Notes: generated by a model from the sequence alone, not told the origin. DNA of 33,927 nucleotides from Oscillospiraceae bacterium (GCA_015064635.1 SVRV01000028.1:1-33927); one strand, 5' to 3'. Positions 22,712-31,908 are shown, numbered from the stretch's first letter. A program made the numbers and translations.

Positions 22712-24139
22712 TTATTCAAATATGAAAGAATACAGATGAGCGTCACAAAGTGAAATTTTAAGTCTGACAGTCTTTTCGTTCAAATCCGATATAGGCTTAT
22801 CAAACTCAACCTCGCGCTCTGTGCTGTCGCCAAACATTGTATACGATGAATAACCCTCTAAAGCATTACCTTTTTCGTCGCAGAATGCTACATCAACTCC
22901 ACCTGCCGCTGAGGTTGCAAAATTGATTTTCATGGTATTTCCTTTGAATACAAACGGCTTTGTAAGAAGCTCTGCACCCTTGTATGCTCCATACCATGAG
23001 AAAAATCCGTCAAGACGAATTGTCATTCTTCTAAAGTTTGTGCTCTTTAATCTGTAGTTTTCACCAACATACATTGATATCTCTTTTGACTGTCCCTGTA
23101 TATCTGCTTTTGTTTCCACCATGCCATAAGTCATGTAGCAGTTACCATACCACCAGTTATATCTGTTTTCGGGACCGGGTGTCAAAAATGCTTCGTCACG
23201 TCTGTCAAAGGTAAAGCCATCATTGGAGGTCATAATAAGGCAATCTGTAAAGGCAGTGCCCTCTCTTCCAAAATTCTCCGTCATATACTGACGTCTGTCG
23301 GCAATCGGCATATGAGAAAGGTTCTGTTTCACGCTTGAACGTTCGTTATATCTAACAGGAAATGCAATAAATGAATCACGAGCTCTGTAATACCTTGATA
23401 TTTGATTAGTGTAAAGAGGCATATCGCTCTGCCCTTCGGCAAATTTTATTCTTCCGTGAACTGTCCAATTTACAAAATCGGGACTTGTAGCAACACGAAC
23501 ATCTCTTATGTCACTTACCAGGCTGGTTGTATTCCAATCTTCAATTTCATCACCGTTAGGACGGTGGAAAGCTCTGAAATAGAGATAATACTGTTTAGTA
23601 TCCTCATCCCAGAAGGTAACATTGTATGTGTCAAACGTTCCCGAAAAGTCAAAATACCGCATTTCGGTAAAGCTGTAGCCGTCTTCGCTCGCAAAATAAC
23701 AAAGCTTTTCTCTCTGTCCCGGTGCAGGACGCTTTGCTCCTATTGCCTTGAATTTTTCTGCAATTGGACAATTTGGATTTGTATCATAAAAAACGGCAAA
23801 ATTGTCTATTTCGTTATCACGTCGATAAACAATATTGTTGTGCTTTGTTCCGCCTGCTTCATAAAGACCTACATCGACCTTTTCGAATGTAATACCGTCA
23901 AAGCTTTCAGCAACACATATACATGACTTGCAAAGTCCGCCGGAAGCACGGTAATAAAGGCGATATTTATCACCTATTTTCAATACACTTGAATATCCGT
24001 TGTGAACACCCTCCCAAATATCATCACATGCAAGGGCAATATTCTTTGTTGTTGGTTTATGTGATACTATTTGCAGATTGTTTTCTCTTTCGATAAAATC
24101 ACTGTCCCAACAAAGGACTCTTCCTTTTATTTTTCTCAT
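22712..24139 (-). CDS. Beta-propeller glycosidase-like protein
   Basis: A 475-residue protein with repeated blade motifs of the five-bladed GH32/GH43/GH130-like propellers. These are YRLYYRASGG, CICVAESFDGITFEKV, YFASEDGYSFTEMRYF, YYLYFRAFHRP, VRVATSPDFVNWTV and LIMTSNDGFTFDRRDEAFL. The C-terminal 90 residues form a small beta domain. No signal peptide is visible. The exact GH family is not clear, and I cannot point confidently to the two catalytic acids. I set the start at 24139: GGGAG lies ten bases upstream and the promoter at 24164-24192 puts the longer frame start (24181) upstream of the transcript. Confidence 0.75.
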   Translation of the reverse strand: MRKIKGRVLCWDSDFIERENNLQIVSHKPTTKNIALACDDIWEGVHNGYSSVLKIGDKYRLYYRASGGLCKSCICVAESFDGITFEKVDVGLYEAGGTKHNNIVYRRDNEIDNFAVFYDTNPNCPIAEKFKAIGAKRPAPGQREKLCYFASEDGYSFTEMRYFDFSGTFDTYNVTFWDEDTKQYYLYFRAFHRPNGDEIEDWNTTSLVSDIRDVRVATSPDFVNWTVHGRIKFAEGQSDMPLYTNQISRYYRARDSFIAFPVRYNERSSVKQNLSHMPIADRRQYMTENFGREGTAFTDCLIMTSNDGFTFDRRDEAFLTPGPENRYNWWYGNCYMTYGMVETKADIQGQSKEISMYVGENYRLKSTNFRRMTIRLDGFFSWYGAYKGAELLTKPFVFKGNTMKINFATSAAGGVDVAFCDEKGNALEGYSSYTMFGDSTEREVEFDKPISDLNEKTVRLKISLCDAHLYSFIFE

Positions 24140-24163
24140 AAGCTTATCACTCCCTTCCGTTCT

Positions 24164-24192
24164 ATGATAACATTTTTGCAAGCTTAATTCAA
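24164..24192 (-). promoter_or_regulatory. Sigma-A promoter of the beta-propeller gene
   Basis: Read on the minus strand: TTGAAT (24192-24187), a 17-bp spacer and TATCAT (24169-24164). Confidence 0.65.
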
Positions 24193-24247
24193 GACATTAA
24201 AAAGACAAATAAACAAAAATGCTGTCCCAATTTGACACAAAAGATAA

Positions 24248-24278
24248 GGATGCAAAAGGCGTATTGCCTTTTGCATCC
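24248..24278 (-). terminator. Rho-independent terminator of the symporter gene
   Basis: GGATGCAAAAGGC (24248-24260) and GCCTTTTGCATCC (24266-24278) form a perfect 13-bp stem with a 5-nt loop, 8 bp after the stop at 24287. The downstream T-tract on the minus strand is interrupted (TTATCTTTTG). Confidence 0.8.
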
Positions 24279-24286
24279 AAAAAAGA

Positions 24287-25639
24287 TTATATTGTAAATA
24301 TTCCAAATGCGCCAAGTACCGAAGTGAGAAGAATGAGAACTATGCATATCGGTGCTATGTATTTTATCATAACGTTGAACAGTGATTTACGCTTGAACGG
24401 ACCTGATAACTCTATTTCGTCAGTAAGAGTCTTAGTCTTGATTACATAACCTACAAATATACATGTCAAAAGTGCTACTATCGGCATTATTACGCTGTTA
24501 CTGATAAAGTCAAAGAAATCAAGGAACTGCATACCAATTATCTCGACACTTCCCCAAACACCGTATCCGAGACAAGAAGGTAAACCGATGAGAACCGAGC
24601 CTACGAACACAAAGATACAGCAAGTCTTTCTCTTTATGTGAAGCTTATCACAGACAATGGACACAACTGTTTCCATAAGAGAAATCGAAGATGTAATTGC
24701 GGCAAGGAATACCATTGCGAAGAACGCAATTCCAATAAAACGTCCTGCAGGCATTGCATCAAATATCTTTGGAAGAGTTACAAACATAAGACTGGGGCCT
24801 GACTGAAGGTCGGTCGCAGGATTGCCAAGCGCAAATACGCCGGGGATAATCATAAGTCCCGCAAGGAAAGCAATACCTGTATCGAAAATTTCAATGCTCT
24901 TGACAGAAGACTCGATACTTACATCCTTCTTCATATAAGAGCCGTATGTAATCATAATACCCATGGCAAGGGACATTGAATAAAAGAGCTGTCCAAGTGC
25001 CGCAAGTACTGTCTTTACAGAGAATTGGTTAAATTTGGGGATAAAGTAATATTTCACGCCTTCTATTGCCCCGGGAAGGAAAAGACCGTAAACCGCAATA
25101 AACAAAGAAAGAATAACAAGAACAGGCATTAAAAACTTGCTGACACGTTCCACACCCTTTTGCACACCAAAAAGCACCACAATTGCTGTCAACGCGATAA
25201 ATAGCAAGAACCAACCTACAGGTTCAACATCCCCGGTTATAAATCCGGTAAAATAGTCACTTTTAACTGTATCTGCCACATTCCCGAGAATAAACTCTTT
25301 TGCATATTTTATTACCCATCCGCCAATGACAGAGTAATAGGGCAGTATAATCATCGGAACTATTGCTGCAAGATATCCGATAAACGCAAACTTTTTATTG
25401 AGCTTTGAAAAAGCACCGACAACACTAAGACCTGTTTTTCTTCCCAAAGCTATTTCAGCCGTCATAAGGGCAAATCCAAACGTCAATGCCAAAACAATGT
25501 ATACGAGCAGGAATATACCACCGCCGTATTCGGCTGCAAGATATGGAAAACGCCATATGTTACCGAGACCTACGGCAGAGCCTGCTGCTGCAAGAATAAA
25601 GCCTATCTTGCCCGAGAAGTTACCTCTGTTTTCACTCAT
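24287..25639 (-). CDS. Sodium-dependent transporter, NSS/SNF family
   Basis: A 450-residue protein with about 11 membrane helices. Helix 1 carries the family signature GSAVGLGNIWRFPYLAAEYG (sodium and substrate site), and SAAITSS-like FLAAITSSISLMETVVS is the second-repeat sodium site region on helix 8. It is typical of bacterial LeuT-fold neurotransmitter:sodium symporters, which import amino acids or amines with sodium. AAGGAG precedes the ATG. It is a single-gene unit with its own promoter and terminator. It is the only gene in the region that points to amino acids rather than sugars. Confidence 0.94.
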   Translation of the reverse strand: MSENRGNFSGKIGFILAAAGSAVGLGNIWRFPYLAAEYGGGIFLLVYIVLALTFGFALMTAEIALGRKTGLSVVGAFSKLNKKFAFIGYLAAIVPMIILPYYSVIGGWVIKYAKEFILGNVADTVKSDYFTGFITGDVEPVGWFLLFIALTAIVVLFGVQKGVERVSKFLMPVLVILSLFIAVYGLFLPGAIEGVKYYFIPKFNQFSVKTVLAALGQLFYSMSLAMGIMITYGSYMKKDVSIESSVKSIEIFDTGIAFLAGLMIIPGVFALGNPATDLQSGPSLMFVTLPKIFDAMPAGRFIGIAFFAMVFLAAITSSISLMETVVSIVCDKLHIKRKTCCIFVFVGSVLIGLPSCLGYGVWGSVEIIGMQFLDFFDFISNSVIMPIVALLTCIFVGYVIKTKTLTDEIELSGPFKRKSLFNVMIKYIAPICIVLILLTSVLGAFGIFTI

Positions 25640-25666
25640 AATTAATCTCCTTAAAACTTTTTTATA

Positions 25667-25695
25667 ATTTTATCACAAACTTTCAAAAAATTCAA
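25667..25695 (-). promoter_or_regulatory. Sigma-A promoter of the NSS transporter gene
   Basis: Read on the minus strand: TTGAAT (25695-25690), a 17-bp spacer and TAAAAT (25672-25667). Confidence 0.7.
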
Positions 25696-25738
25696 TCACT
25701 TTCGAACAATTTATGACGAATTTATGTATATTTTTTTG

Positions 25739-25767
25739 TTGATTAATCAAAGCGTTTATGATATAAT
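25739..25767 (+). promoter_or_regulatory. Sigma-A promoter of the ABC importer operon
   Basis: TTGATT (25739-25744), a 17-bp spacer and TATAAT (25762-25767), about 55 bp upstream of the ATPase start. The -35 box sits in the palindrome TTGATTAATCAA. Confidence 0.8.
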
Positions 25768-25822
25768 AATGTGTAAACTGTCTAAAATCCATTATTGCAA
25801 TACAATCAGGAAGGATATCACT

Positions 25823-26914
25823 ATGAAGGTAGTATTAAAAAATCTGACTAAAAAGTTCCCAAACAGAAACAAAAAAGGTGCTGACGTTATTGCTGTCAAC
25901 AACTTCGATTTTGAAATTCCCGACGGTAAGTTGATAGGATTACTCGGTCCGTCCGGATGCGGAAAAAGTACTGCCTTAAATTTAATTTGCGGTCTTTTGA
26001 AGCCCACCGAAGGAAAAATATATTTTGGTGACAGTGATGTAACCGATTTACCTCCCGAAAAAAGAGGAGTTGGTCTTGTATTCCAGAATTATGCACTTTA
26101 TCCCCATTTGAATGTAAGACAGAACATTACTTTTCCTCTGGAGAATCTCAAAGGAAAGAACAAAATGAAAAAGGAAGAGCGTCTAAAAAAAGCAATGGAG
26201 GTTGCAAAGCTTGTCCAGATTGACGAGCTTATGGACAGAAAGCCGTCGGAGCTGTCAGGCGGACAACAGCAGCGTGTTGCTATTGCGAGAGCTCTTGTAA
26301 AAATGCCAAACGTTCTTCTTCTTGACGAGCCTCTTTCAAATCTGGATGCAAGGCTCAGACTCCAGACAAGAGAAGAAATAAAGAGAATTCAAAACGAAAC
26401 CGGAATAACGACTATATTTGTAACTCATGACCAGGACGAAGCAATGAGTATATCCGACCTCATAATTGTTATGAAGGACGGTGTTATACAGCAAATCGGT
26501 GCTCCGCAAGGAGTATACGATGAGCCTGAAAATCTCTTCGTTGCAAAGTTCCTCGGAACACCTCCGATAAACGTATTCGATGCAAGAGTTGAAAATGAAA
26601 AGCTTATTATCGGTGATGCGGCTGTATTTGACGTACCCGGCGTTGCTGACGGCGAGGTTGTAGCAGGAATACGTCCCGAAGGATTTATAATTGATAAAAA
26701 CGGTCCTCTTTCGTGCTCTTTAAAAGGGATTGAAGTTATGGGACGTGACATCAGCATAATATCCTCTCACAATGCCTCGCAGAATCCCACGGTAAGATCC
26801 ATTGTTATGTCGGACAAGGAGCTTGATATTTCCGGAACCGCAGTCAGATTCTCGTTACGAAAAGGCAAGGTATTCATTTTCGACAAAGAAACCGAACAGA
26901 GAATAAAGTTCTAA
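25823..26914 (+). CDS. Carbohydrate ABC importer ATP-binding protein (MalK/UgpC/MsmX-like)
   Basis: A 363-residue ATPase. Walker A GPSGCGKST is at 42-50, the Q-loop at Gln88, the signature LSGGQQQRVAIARAL from 144, Walker B VLLLDEP at 164-170 and the H-loop His202 (FVTHDQDEAMS). A C-terminal TOBE-type regulatory region (about 235-363) marks it as a CUT1 sugar-importer ATPase. I choose the ATG at 25823 (GGAAGG eight bases upstream) because the longer frame to 25724 contains the promoter. In many Firmicutes one shared MsmX-type ATPase serves several importers; here the operon carries its own. Confidence 0.94.
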   Translation: MKVVLKNLTKKFPNRNKKGADVIAVNNFDFEIPDGKLIGLLGPSGCGKSTALNLICGLLKPTEGKIYFGDSDVTDLPPEKRGVGLVFQNYALYPHLNVRQNITFPLENLKGKNKMKKEERLKKAMEVAKLVQIDELMDRKPSELSGGQQQRVAIARALVKMPNVLLLDEPLSNLDARLRLQTREEIKRIQNETGITTIFVTHDQDEAMSISDLIIVMKDGVIQQIGAPQGVYDEPENLFVAKFLGTPPINVFDARVENEKLIIGDAAVFDVPGVADGEVVAGIRPEGFIIDKNGPLSCSLKGIEVMGRDISIISSHNASQNPTVRSIVMSDKELDISGTAVRFSLRKGKVFIFDKETEQRIKF

Positions 26915-26924
26915 GGAGTCGGAT

Positions 26925-27815
26925 ATGGAAAAAAATAATCTTAAAGCGTGGCTTTATCTTCTGCCCGCAATCGTATTTATAGGCGTTTTTATGGTTTATC
27001 CCTTGGTAGACGTATTTATCTACTCATTTGAAGAAGGATTCAACTCGGCATCGCAAACATATTTCGGTGTCGGAGGTCACAATTATTCGTACGTACTCAG
27101 AGATACATATTTCATACAAGCTCTGAAAAATACTTTAATTCTTGTATTTATTACAGTACCTGTATCGACAGTGCTGGCTCTTCTTATTTCCCTTGGACTT
27201 TCATCAATCAAAAAGCTTCGTGAGCTTTTTCAAACAATATATTTCCTTCCGTACGTTACTAACACTCTTGCGGTCGGTCTTGTGTTTATGATTCTTTTCA
27301 AATCAGGAGAGGCAAGTGAAAGCCTTGTAAATATGTTGCTAAAGCTTTTTGGAATGACACCTGTTGACTTTATAACAGGTCCGTATTATGCAAAAATGCT
27401 TGTGCTTTGTATTTACACTGTATGGGTAGTTTTGCCCTTTAAAATTCTTATACTCACCAGTGCTCTTGCTTCGGTAAAAGAGGATTATTACAGTGCCGCA
27501 AAAGTAGACGGTACGTCCAAGTTCCGAATATTCAGAAAAATCACTCTACCTATGATATCTCCAATGCTGTTCTATTTGGTAATCACCGGCTTCATCGGTG
27601 CATTCAAGGCATACAGTGATGCAGTTGCGCTTTTCGGAACAGAATTGAATGCAGCGGAAATGAATACACTTGTAGGCTATATTTACGATATGCTATACGG
27701 TGACGGCGGAGGCTTTCCTTCGTATGCTTCGGCTGCAGCGATTATTCTTTTTGCGATAATTCTCACAATTACGTGCATCAATTTAATAATAAGCAAAAAA
27801 CACGTTCACTATTGA
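26925..27815 (+). CDS. Sugar ABC importer permease (MalF/UgpA-like)
   Basis: A 296-residue inner-membrane permease with six predicted helices. The first is WLYLLPAIVFIGVFMVYPLV. The cytoplasmic EAA loop that docks to the ATPase reads SAAKVDGTSKFRIFRKITLP (near residues 188-207). LAVGLVFMILF and ILFAIILTITCINLII are further membrane segments. It lies 10 nt after the ATPase gene behind AAGGAG and 10 nt before the second permease. Confidence 0.93.
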   Translation: MEKNNLKAWLYLLPAIVFIGVFMVYPLVDVFIYSFEEGFNSASQTYFGVGGHNYSYVLRDTYFIQALKNTLILVFITVPVSTVLALLISLGLSSIKKLRELFQTIYFLPYVTNTLAVGLVFMILFKSGEASESLVNMLLKLFGMTPVDFITGPYYAKMLVLCIYTVWVVLPFKILILTSALASVKEDYYSAAKVDGTSKFRIFRKITLPMISPMLFYLVITGFIGAFKAYSDAVALFGTELNAAEMNTLVGYIYDMLYGDGGGFPSYASAAAIILFAIILTITCINLIISKKHVHY

Positions 27816-27825
27816 GGAATAGAAA

Positions 27826-28698
27826 ATGGAAAACGAAATTTTTGAAAAAGCCAGACGGCGTGATGCTATATTTAAATACATAACAAAAGGAATAGTTTAT
27901 TTCCTTCTTGCCCTTTGGGCGGTTGCTGTTCTTTTCCCCTTCTATTGGATGATACTGACATCAATCAAAGAGGTAACGGCATATAACTCCGAAATAACAC
28001 CTGAATTCTTTACACTTTCGCCAACTGCCGAGAATTACAAATTTGCTTTCACCGAGGTTGAGCTTGCAGATTATTTTGTAAATACCCTCATTTTCACGGT
28101 AGCCACCACACTTCTCATGTTGATTGTAATAATACCTGCAGCCTTTGCTTTTGCAAGGCTTAAGTTCAGGGGTAAAAACTTATTATTTACGCTCTTTCTG
28201 TCATTGATGATGATTCCCAACGAGCTGGTTGTAATAACTAATTTTATAACAATCACCAATATGGACTTGAGGAATACGTTTATTGGATTGATTTTACCTT
28301 CTGTTACATCGGTTTTCTACATATATTTGCTGAAGGAAAACTTTTCACAGATTCCCGACCAATTGTACTATGCGGCAAAAGTTGACGGTACATCGGATTT
28401 GAAATATATGTTTAAGGTAATGATACCGATTTGCTCGCCGACTATCATAACAATCACAATCTTAAAGGTTATTGAATGCTGGAATTCGTATGTATGGCCA
28501 AGGCTTGTTACCGATGACCCGAACTATTACCTTGTTTCAAATGGAATTCAGGCAATAAGGGAAAGCGGCTATGGCCGTCAAAACATTCCTGCCATGATGG
28601 CGGCGGTTGTTGCAATTTCCGTACCGCTTATCATTTTGTTTTTGATATTCCGCAAAAAGATAATGTCAGGAGTCGCAAGAGGAGGAACAAAGGGATGA
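27826..28698 (+). CDS. Sugar ABC importer permease (MalG/UgpE-like)
   Basis: A 290-residue permease with six predicted helices and the MalG-type opening ALWAVAVLFPFYWMILTSIK. The EAA loop is YYAAKVDGTSDLKYMFKVMI, followed by PICSPTIITITILKVIECWNSYVWP, the usual strand after the loop. Its stop codon overlaps the start of the binding-protein gene in ATGA (28695-28698). It forms the heterodimeric channel with the preceding permease. Confidence 0.93.
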   Translation: MENEIFEKARRRDAIFKYITKGIVYFLLALWAVAVLFPFYWMILTSIKEVTAYNSEITPEFFTLSPTAENYKFAFTEVELADYFVNTLIFTVATTLLMLIVIIPAAFAFARLKFRGKNLLFTLFLSLMMIPNELVVITNFITITNMDLRNTFIGLILPSVTSVFYIYLLKENFSQIPDQLYYAAKVDGTSDLKYMFKVMIPICSPTIITITILKVIECWNSYVWPRLVTDDPNYYLVSNGIQAIRESGYGRQNIPAMMAAVVAISVPLIILFLIFRKKIMSGVARGGTKG

Positions 28699-30260
28699 AA
28701 AAAATATTTGTACTGCTCATTCTAACGATTTTCCTACTTTGTGGCTGTCACGGAGCTAAAGAAATAAACTCGTTTGATGTTCCGGAGGAATTCGATACCT
28801 CAAAGCAGTATGAGATATCGTTTTGGGCAAAGAATGACACAAACAAAACGCAGGTAGAAATATACAAAAAAGCTATTGCCGATTTTGAAGCTCTCTATCC
28901 TAATATAAAGGTAAATCTGAAGCCTTATACAGATTATGGAAGAATATACAGTGATGTTATAACAAATATAGCAACCGGCACTACCCCAAACATCTGCATA
29001 ACGTATCCCGACCACGTAGCAACATATATGACAGGAGAAAATAACGTTGTACAGCTCAACACCCTTTTGACCGATAAAAAATACGGTCTTGGCGGCAGTG
29101 AGGTAAAATTTGATTCTCCAACCGTGGATGAGATGATTCCAAAGTTTATGGAGGAATGTGCATTCGGTGATGAATATTACGCACTTCCCTTTGTAAGGTC
29201 CACCGAAGCCTGCTATATTAACAAAGAATTTGTTGAAAAGTTAGGATATGAGATTCCCGATGTATTGACCTGGGACTTTATCTGGGAGGTATCCGAGGCT
29301 GCAATGGCAAAGGATGCAGACGGTAATTTCAAAGTGAATTCTCAAAAGACAATGATACCTTTCATCTATAAGTCAACTGACAATATGATGATAACAATGT
29401 TAAAGCAAAAGAATGCCGGATATTCAAATGAAAACGGTGAAATTCTCATCTTCAATGATACGACCCAGGAAATACTTGATACCGTTGGAAAACACGCAGG
29501 AAACCGTTCATTTTCCACGTTCAAGATTTCAAGCTATCCGGGAAACTTTTTGAACAGAGGACAGTGTATTTTTGCAATTGACTCAACTGCTGGCGCTACA
29601 TGGATGGGAACCAAGGCACCAAACATAGATGTTCCTGAAGAAGAGCTTGTGGAATTCGAAACAACCGTCAGACCTATTCCTCAGTATGATATTAATAATC
29701 CAAAGATGATATCGCAGGGTCCGTCTCTTTGTCTCTTTAACAAGGAAGACCCTCAAGAGGTACTTGCTTCGTGGCTGTTTATGCAGTTCCTTTTGACAAA
29801 CGAGGTTCAAATATCATATGCAAGTACAGAAGGATATGTTCCTGTCACCGAAAAGGCACAAAAATCACCCGAATACCTTGATTATCTTTCTAAAGAAGGT
29901 GTTGATAACGAGTATTATTATGATATTAAACTCAAAGCGACAAAGCTCCTGATTGATAATACAGATAACACCTTCGTTACTCCTGTGTTTAACGGCTCTG
30001 CAACGCTCAGAAACGAAGCTGGACAGCTCATTGAAAGTGTTTCGAAATCCGCAAGGCGAAAAGAAGAATTAAACGATGAGTATTATAAAAAGCTATACGA
30101 TACTACAAAACTAAATGTAGATAAAGTTAAAGGTGACGATAAAGCCGAGCTTGGAGAGATGCCGTTTGTGTCATCATTACTTATATGGGGACTCGTAACC
30201 GTTTGGATATTGCTTTTTGGTTATATTGTACTAAATACCTTGAGAAAGCGAAAAAAATAA
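28695..30260 (+). CDS. Sugar ABC importer binding protein with lipobox and C-terminal membrane anchor
   Basis: A 521-residue family 1 solute-binding protein. The signal peptide ends in a lipobox-like LCGC with Cys18 as lipidation site (a cysteine at -2 is uncommon). The binding domain has the family features: ISFWAKNDTNKTQVEIYKK at the start, PNIKVNLKPYTDYG, and YALPFVRSTEACYINKEFVE. The protein does not end there: residues about 493-514 (SLLIWGLVTVWILLFGYIVL) form a membrane helix followed by LRKRKK. It should therefore be fixed to the membrane at both ends, unlike ordinary binding lipoproteins. Last gene of the four-gene operon, translationally coupled to the second permease. Confidence 0.9.
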   Translation: MKKIFVLLILTIFLLCGCHGAKEINSFDVPEEFDTSKQYEISFWAKNDTNKTQVEIYKKAIADFEALYPNIKVNLKPYTDYGRIYSDVITNIATGTTPNICITYPDHVATYMTGENNVVQLNTLLTDKKYGLGGSEVKFDSPTVDEMIPKFMEECAFGDEYYALPFVRSTEACYINKEFVEKLGYEIPDVLTWDFIWEVSEAAMAKDADGNFKVNSQKTMIPFIYKSTDNMMITMLKQKNAGYSNENGEILIFNDTTQEILDTVGKHAGNRSFSTFKISSYPGNFLNRGQCIFAIDSTAGATWMGTKAPNIDVPEEELVEFETTVRPIPQYDINNPKMISQGPSLCLFNKEDPQEVLASWLFMQFLLTNEVQISYASTEGYVPVTEKAQKSPEYLDYLSKEGVDNEYYYDIKLKATKLLIDNTDNTFVTPVFNGSATLRNEAGQLIESVSKSARRKEELNDEYYKKLYDTTKLNVDKVKGDDKAELGEMPFVSSLLIWGLVTVWILLFGYIVLNTLRKRKK

Positions 30261-30270
30261 TGCCAAACTA

Positions 30271-30298
30271 TTGACATATTTTTGTTTTTGAATATAAT
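30271..30298 (+). promoter_or_regulatory. Strong sigma-A promoter of the duplicated lipoprotein gene
   Basis: TTGACA (30271-30276), a 16-bp spacer and TATAAT (30293-30298), both boxes perfect. It starts 10 bp after the ABC operon's last stop; no terminator hairpin is seen between them. Confidence 0.85.
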
Positions 30299-30336
30299 AT
30301 TTCTCAAGGTTAAAAAATAAAAAAGGAGAACAAAAA

Positions 30337-31767
30337 ATGAAAAAAATCATAGCAATTCTTTTGACCTTCGTACTTGTATTTGCGTTTGCCGCATGTACAG
30401 AGGAAGAAAAGCCTGCAGGAAATAACGTTAATGAGGTAGAAAACAATACCGAGCTTAACAAGCCTGAGGAAAACAAACCCGAAGAAAACAAGACCGAAGC
30501 AAAGGGCGAAGGCGTTATGACATATGCTGAATATGCTGCAGCTGAGCTCGAGGCTCCCGTAGTTATCGAAGCTTACGTTCAGGCAACTCAGTCATGGTGG
30601 GATAACAAAATCACCGTTTATGCTCAGGACGAGAATGGCGCTTACTTCATCTACGAGATGGCTTGTTCAGAAGAGGATGCCGCTAAGCTTGTAAAGGGTG
30701 CAAAAATCAAGGTTACAGGTTACAAGGCTGAATGGGCTGGAGAGGTTGAAATCATTGATGCAACATTCGAGCTTCTTGAAGGCAACTGGGTAGCAGAAGC
30801 AACAGACGTTACTTCCCTTCTCGGAACAGAAGAGCTTATTGCAAATCAGAACAAGTTCGTTTCATTCAAGGGTATGACTGTTGAAAATATTACATACAAG
30901 AATGACGAACCCGGCGACGATATCTATGTTGACGTTTCTCTCAACGGAAATCTTTACAGTTTCTGCATTGAGCGTTACCTCACAGACCCCGAAACTGAAG
31001 TTTATAAGACAGTTCAGACACTTAACAAGGGCGACAAGGTTGACATCGAAGGATTCCTTTACTGGTATAACGGTGTTAACACACACATGACAAACGTTAC
31101 TGTTGTTGCAAAGGAAGTAAAGGGCGAGGGCGTTATGACATATGCCGAATATGCCGCAGCTGAGCTTGAGACTCCCGTAGTTATCGAGGCTTACGTTCAG
31201 GCAACTCAGTCATGGTGGGATAACAAAATAACAGTTTACGCTCAGGACCATGACGGTGCTTACTTCATCTATGAACTTGCTTGCTCAGAAGAGGATGCCG
31301 CTAAGCTTGTAAAGGGGGCAAAGATTAAGGTTACAGGTCACAAGGCAGAGTGGGCAGGAGAAGTTGAAATCATTGATGCAACATTCGAAATCCTTGAAGG
31401 AAACTGGATTGCTCCTGTTACAGATGTAACAGCACTTCTCGGAACAGAAGAGCTTATTGCAAGCCAGAACAAGTTCGTTTCATTCAAGGGTATGACTGTT
31501 GAAAATGTTACATACAAGAATGACGAGCCCGGTGATGACATCTACGTTGACGTTTCTCTCAACGGTGCAACATACAGCTTCTGTATCGAGCGTTACCTCA
31601 CAGACCCCGAAACTGATGTTTACAAGACAGTTCAAACTCTTAAGACAGGCGATAAGGTTGATATCGAAGGATTCCTTTACTGGTACAACGGCGTTAACAC
31701 ACACATAACAGGTGTTACTGTTCTTGAAGCAGAAGCAGAGGCTCCCGTAGAAGAAGCAGCTGAATAA
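30337..31767 (+). CDS. Lipoprotein with two tandem 206-residue OB-like repeats
   Basis: A 476-residue secreted lipoprotein: lipobox FAAC with Cys20, then a Glu/Asn/Lys/Pro-rich linker (21-55, PEENKPEENK). Two head-to-tail repeats at 56-261 and 262 to about 467 are identical at roughly nine residues in ten. Each repeat has two beta-rich halves. The first runs from VVIEAYVQATQSWWDNKITV through DAAKLVKGAKIKVTG to AEWAGEVEIIDATFE. The second is FVSFKGMTVEN...YSFCIERYLTD...KVDIEGFLYWYNGVNTH. Both halves have the look of OB-fold domains found in surface proteins of gut bacteria. The ligand is unknown. AAAAGGAG precedes the ATG, and a strong promoter and terminator make it monocistronic. Confidence 0.85.
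   Translation: MKKIIAILLTFVLVFAFAACTEEEKPAGNNVNEVENNTELNKPEENKPEENKTEAKGEGVMTYAEYAAAELEAPVVIEAYVQATQSWWDNKITVYAQDENGAYFIYEMACSEEDAAKLVKGAKIKVTGYKAEWAGEVEIIDATFELLEGNWVAEATDVTSLLGTEELIANQNKFVSFKGMTVENITYKNDEPGDDIYVDVSLNGNLYSFCIERYLTDPETEVYKTVQTLNKGDKVDIEGFLYWYNGVNTHMTNVTVVAKEVKGEGVMTYAEYAAAELETPVVIEAYVQATQSWWDNKITVYAQDHDGAYFIYELACSEEDAAKLVKGAKIKVTGHKAEWAGEVEIIDATFEILEGNWIAPVTDVTALLGTEELIASQNKFVSFKGMTVENVTYKNDEPGDDIYVDVSLNGATYSFCIERYLTDPETDVYKTVQTLKTGDKVDIEGFLYWYNGVNTHITGVTVLEAEAEAPVEEAAE
30502..31737 (+). repeat. 618-bp tandem repeat inside the lipoprotein gene
   Basis: Unit 1 is 30502-31119 and unit 2 begins at 31120. Both begin with an AAGGGCGA(A/G)GGCGTTATGAC segment and remain in register to near the stop. 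DNA similarity is high, including identical stretches such as GAAGAGGATGCCGCTAAGCT, so the duplication is fairly recent. Confidence 0.9.
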
Positions 31768-31786
31768 TTTATCAATAATACAAAAT

Positions 31787-31815
31787 AGCGGATATTCTGA
31801 AAATGAGTATCCGTT
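31787..31815 (+). terminator. Rho-independent terminator after the lipoprotein gene
   Basis: AGCGGATATTC (31787-31797) pairs with GAGTATCCGTT (31805-31815), 11 pairs with two G-T wobbles and a 7-nt loop, followed by ATTTATTTTTCT. Confidence 0.8.
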
Positions 31816-31834
31816 ATTTATTTTTCTAAAAAAG

Positions 31835-31860
31835 TGTAACCTAATGACTATAAAAAGTGC
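31835..31860 (+). promoter_or_regulatory. Putative ECF-type promoter of the sigma factor operon
   Basis: TGTAACCT at 31835-31842 resembles the AAC-containing -35 element of ECF promoters. A -10 region would fall around AAAAAGTGC (31852-31860). No sigma-A promoter is evident. This fits autoregulation by the sigma factor encoded 50 bp downstream. Confidence 0.4.
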
Positions 31861-31908
31861 TTATTGGGGTGAAGGTCCTTCTAAATATTACGAAAGGAAT
31901 CGAATGCT

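Noticed and set aside
24219-24449. A plus-strand 76-codon frame over the terminator of the symporter gene.
   Set aside because: It contains the terminator hairpin and the antisense of the symporter C-terminus, and has no ribosome site.
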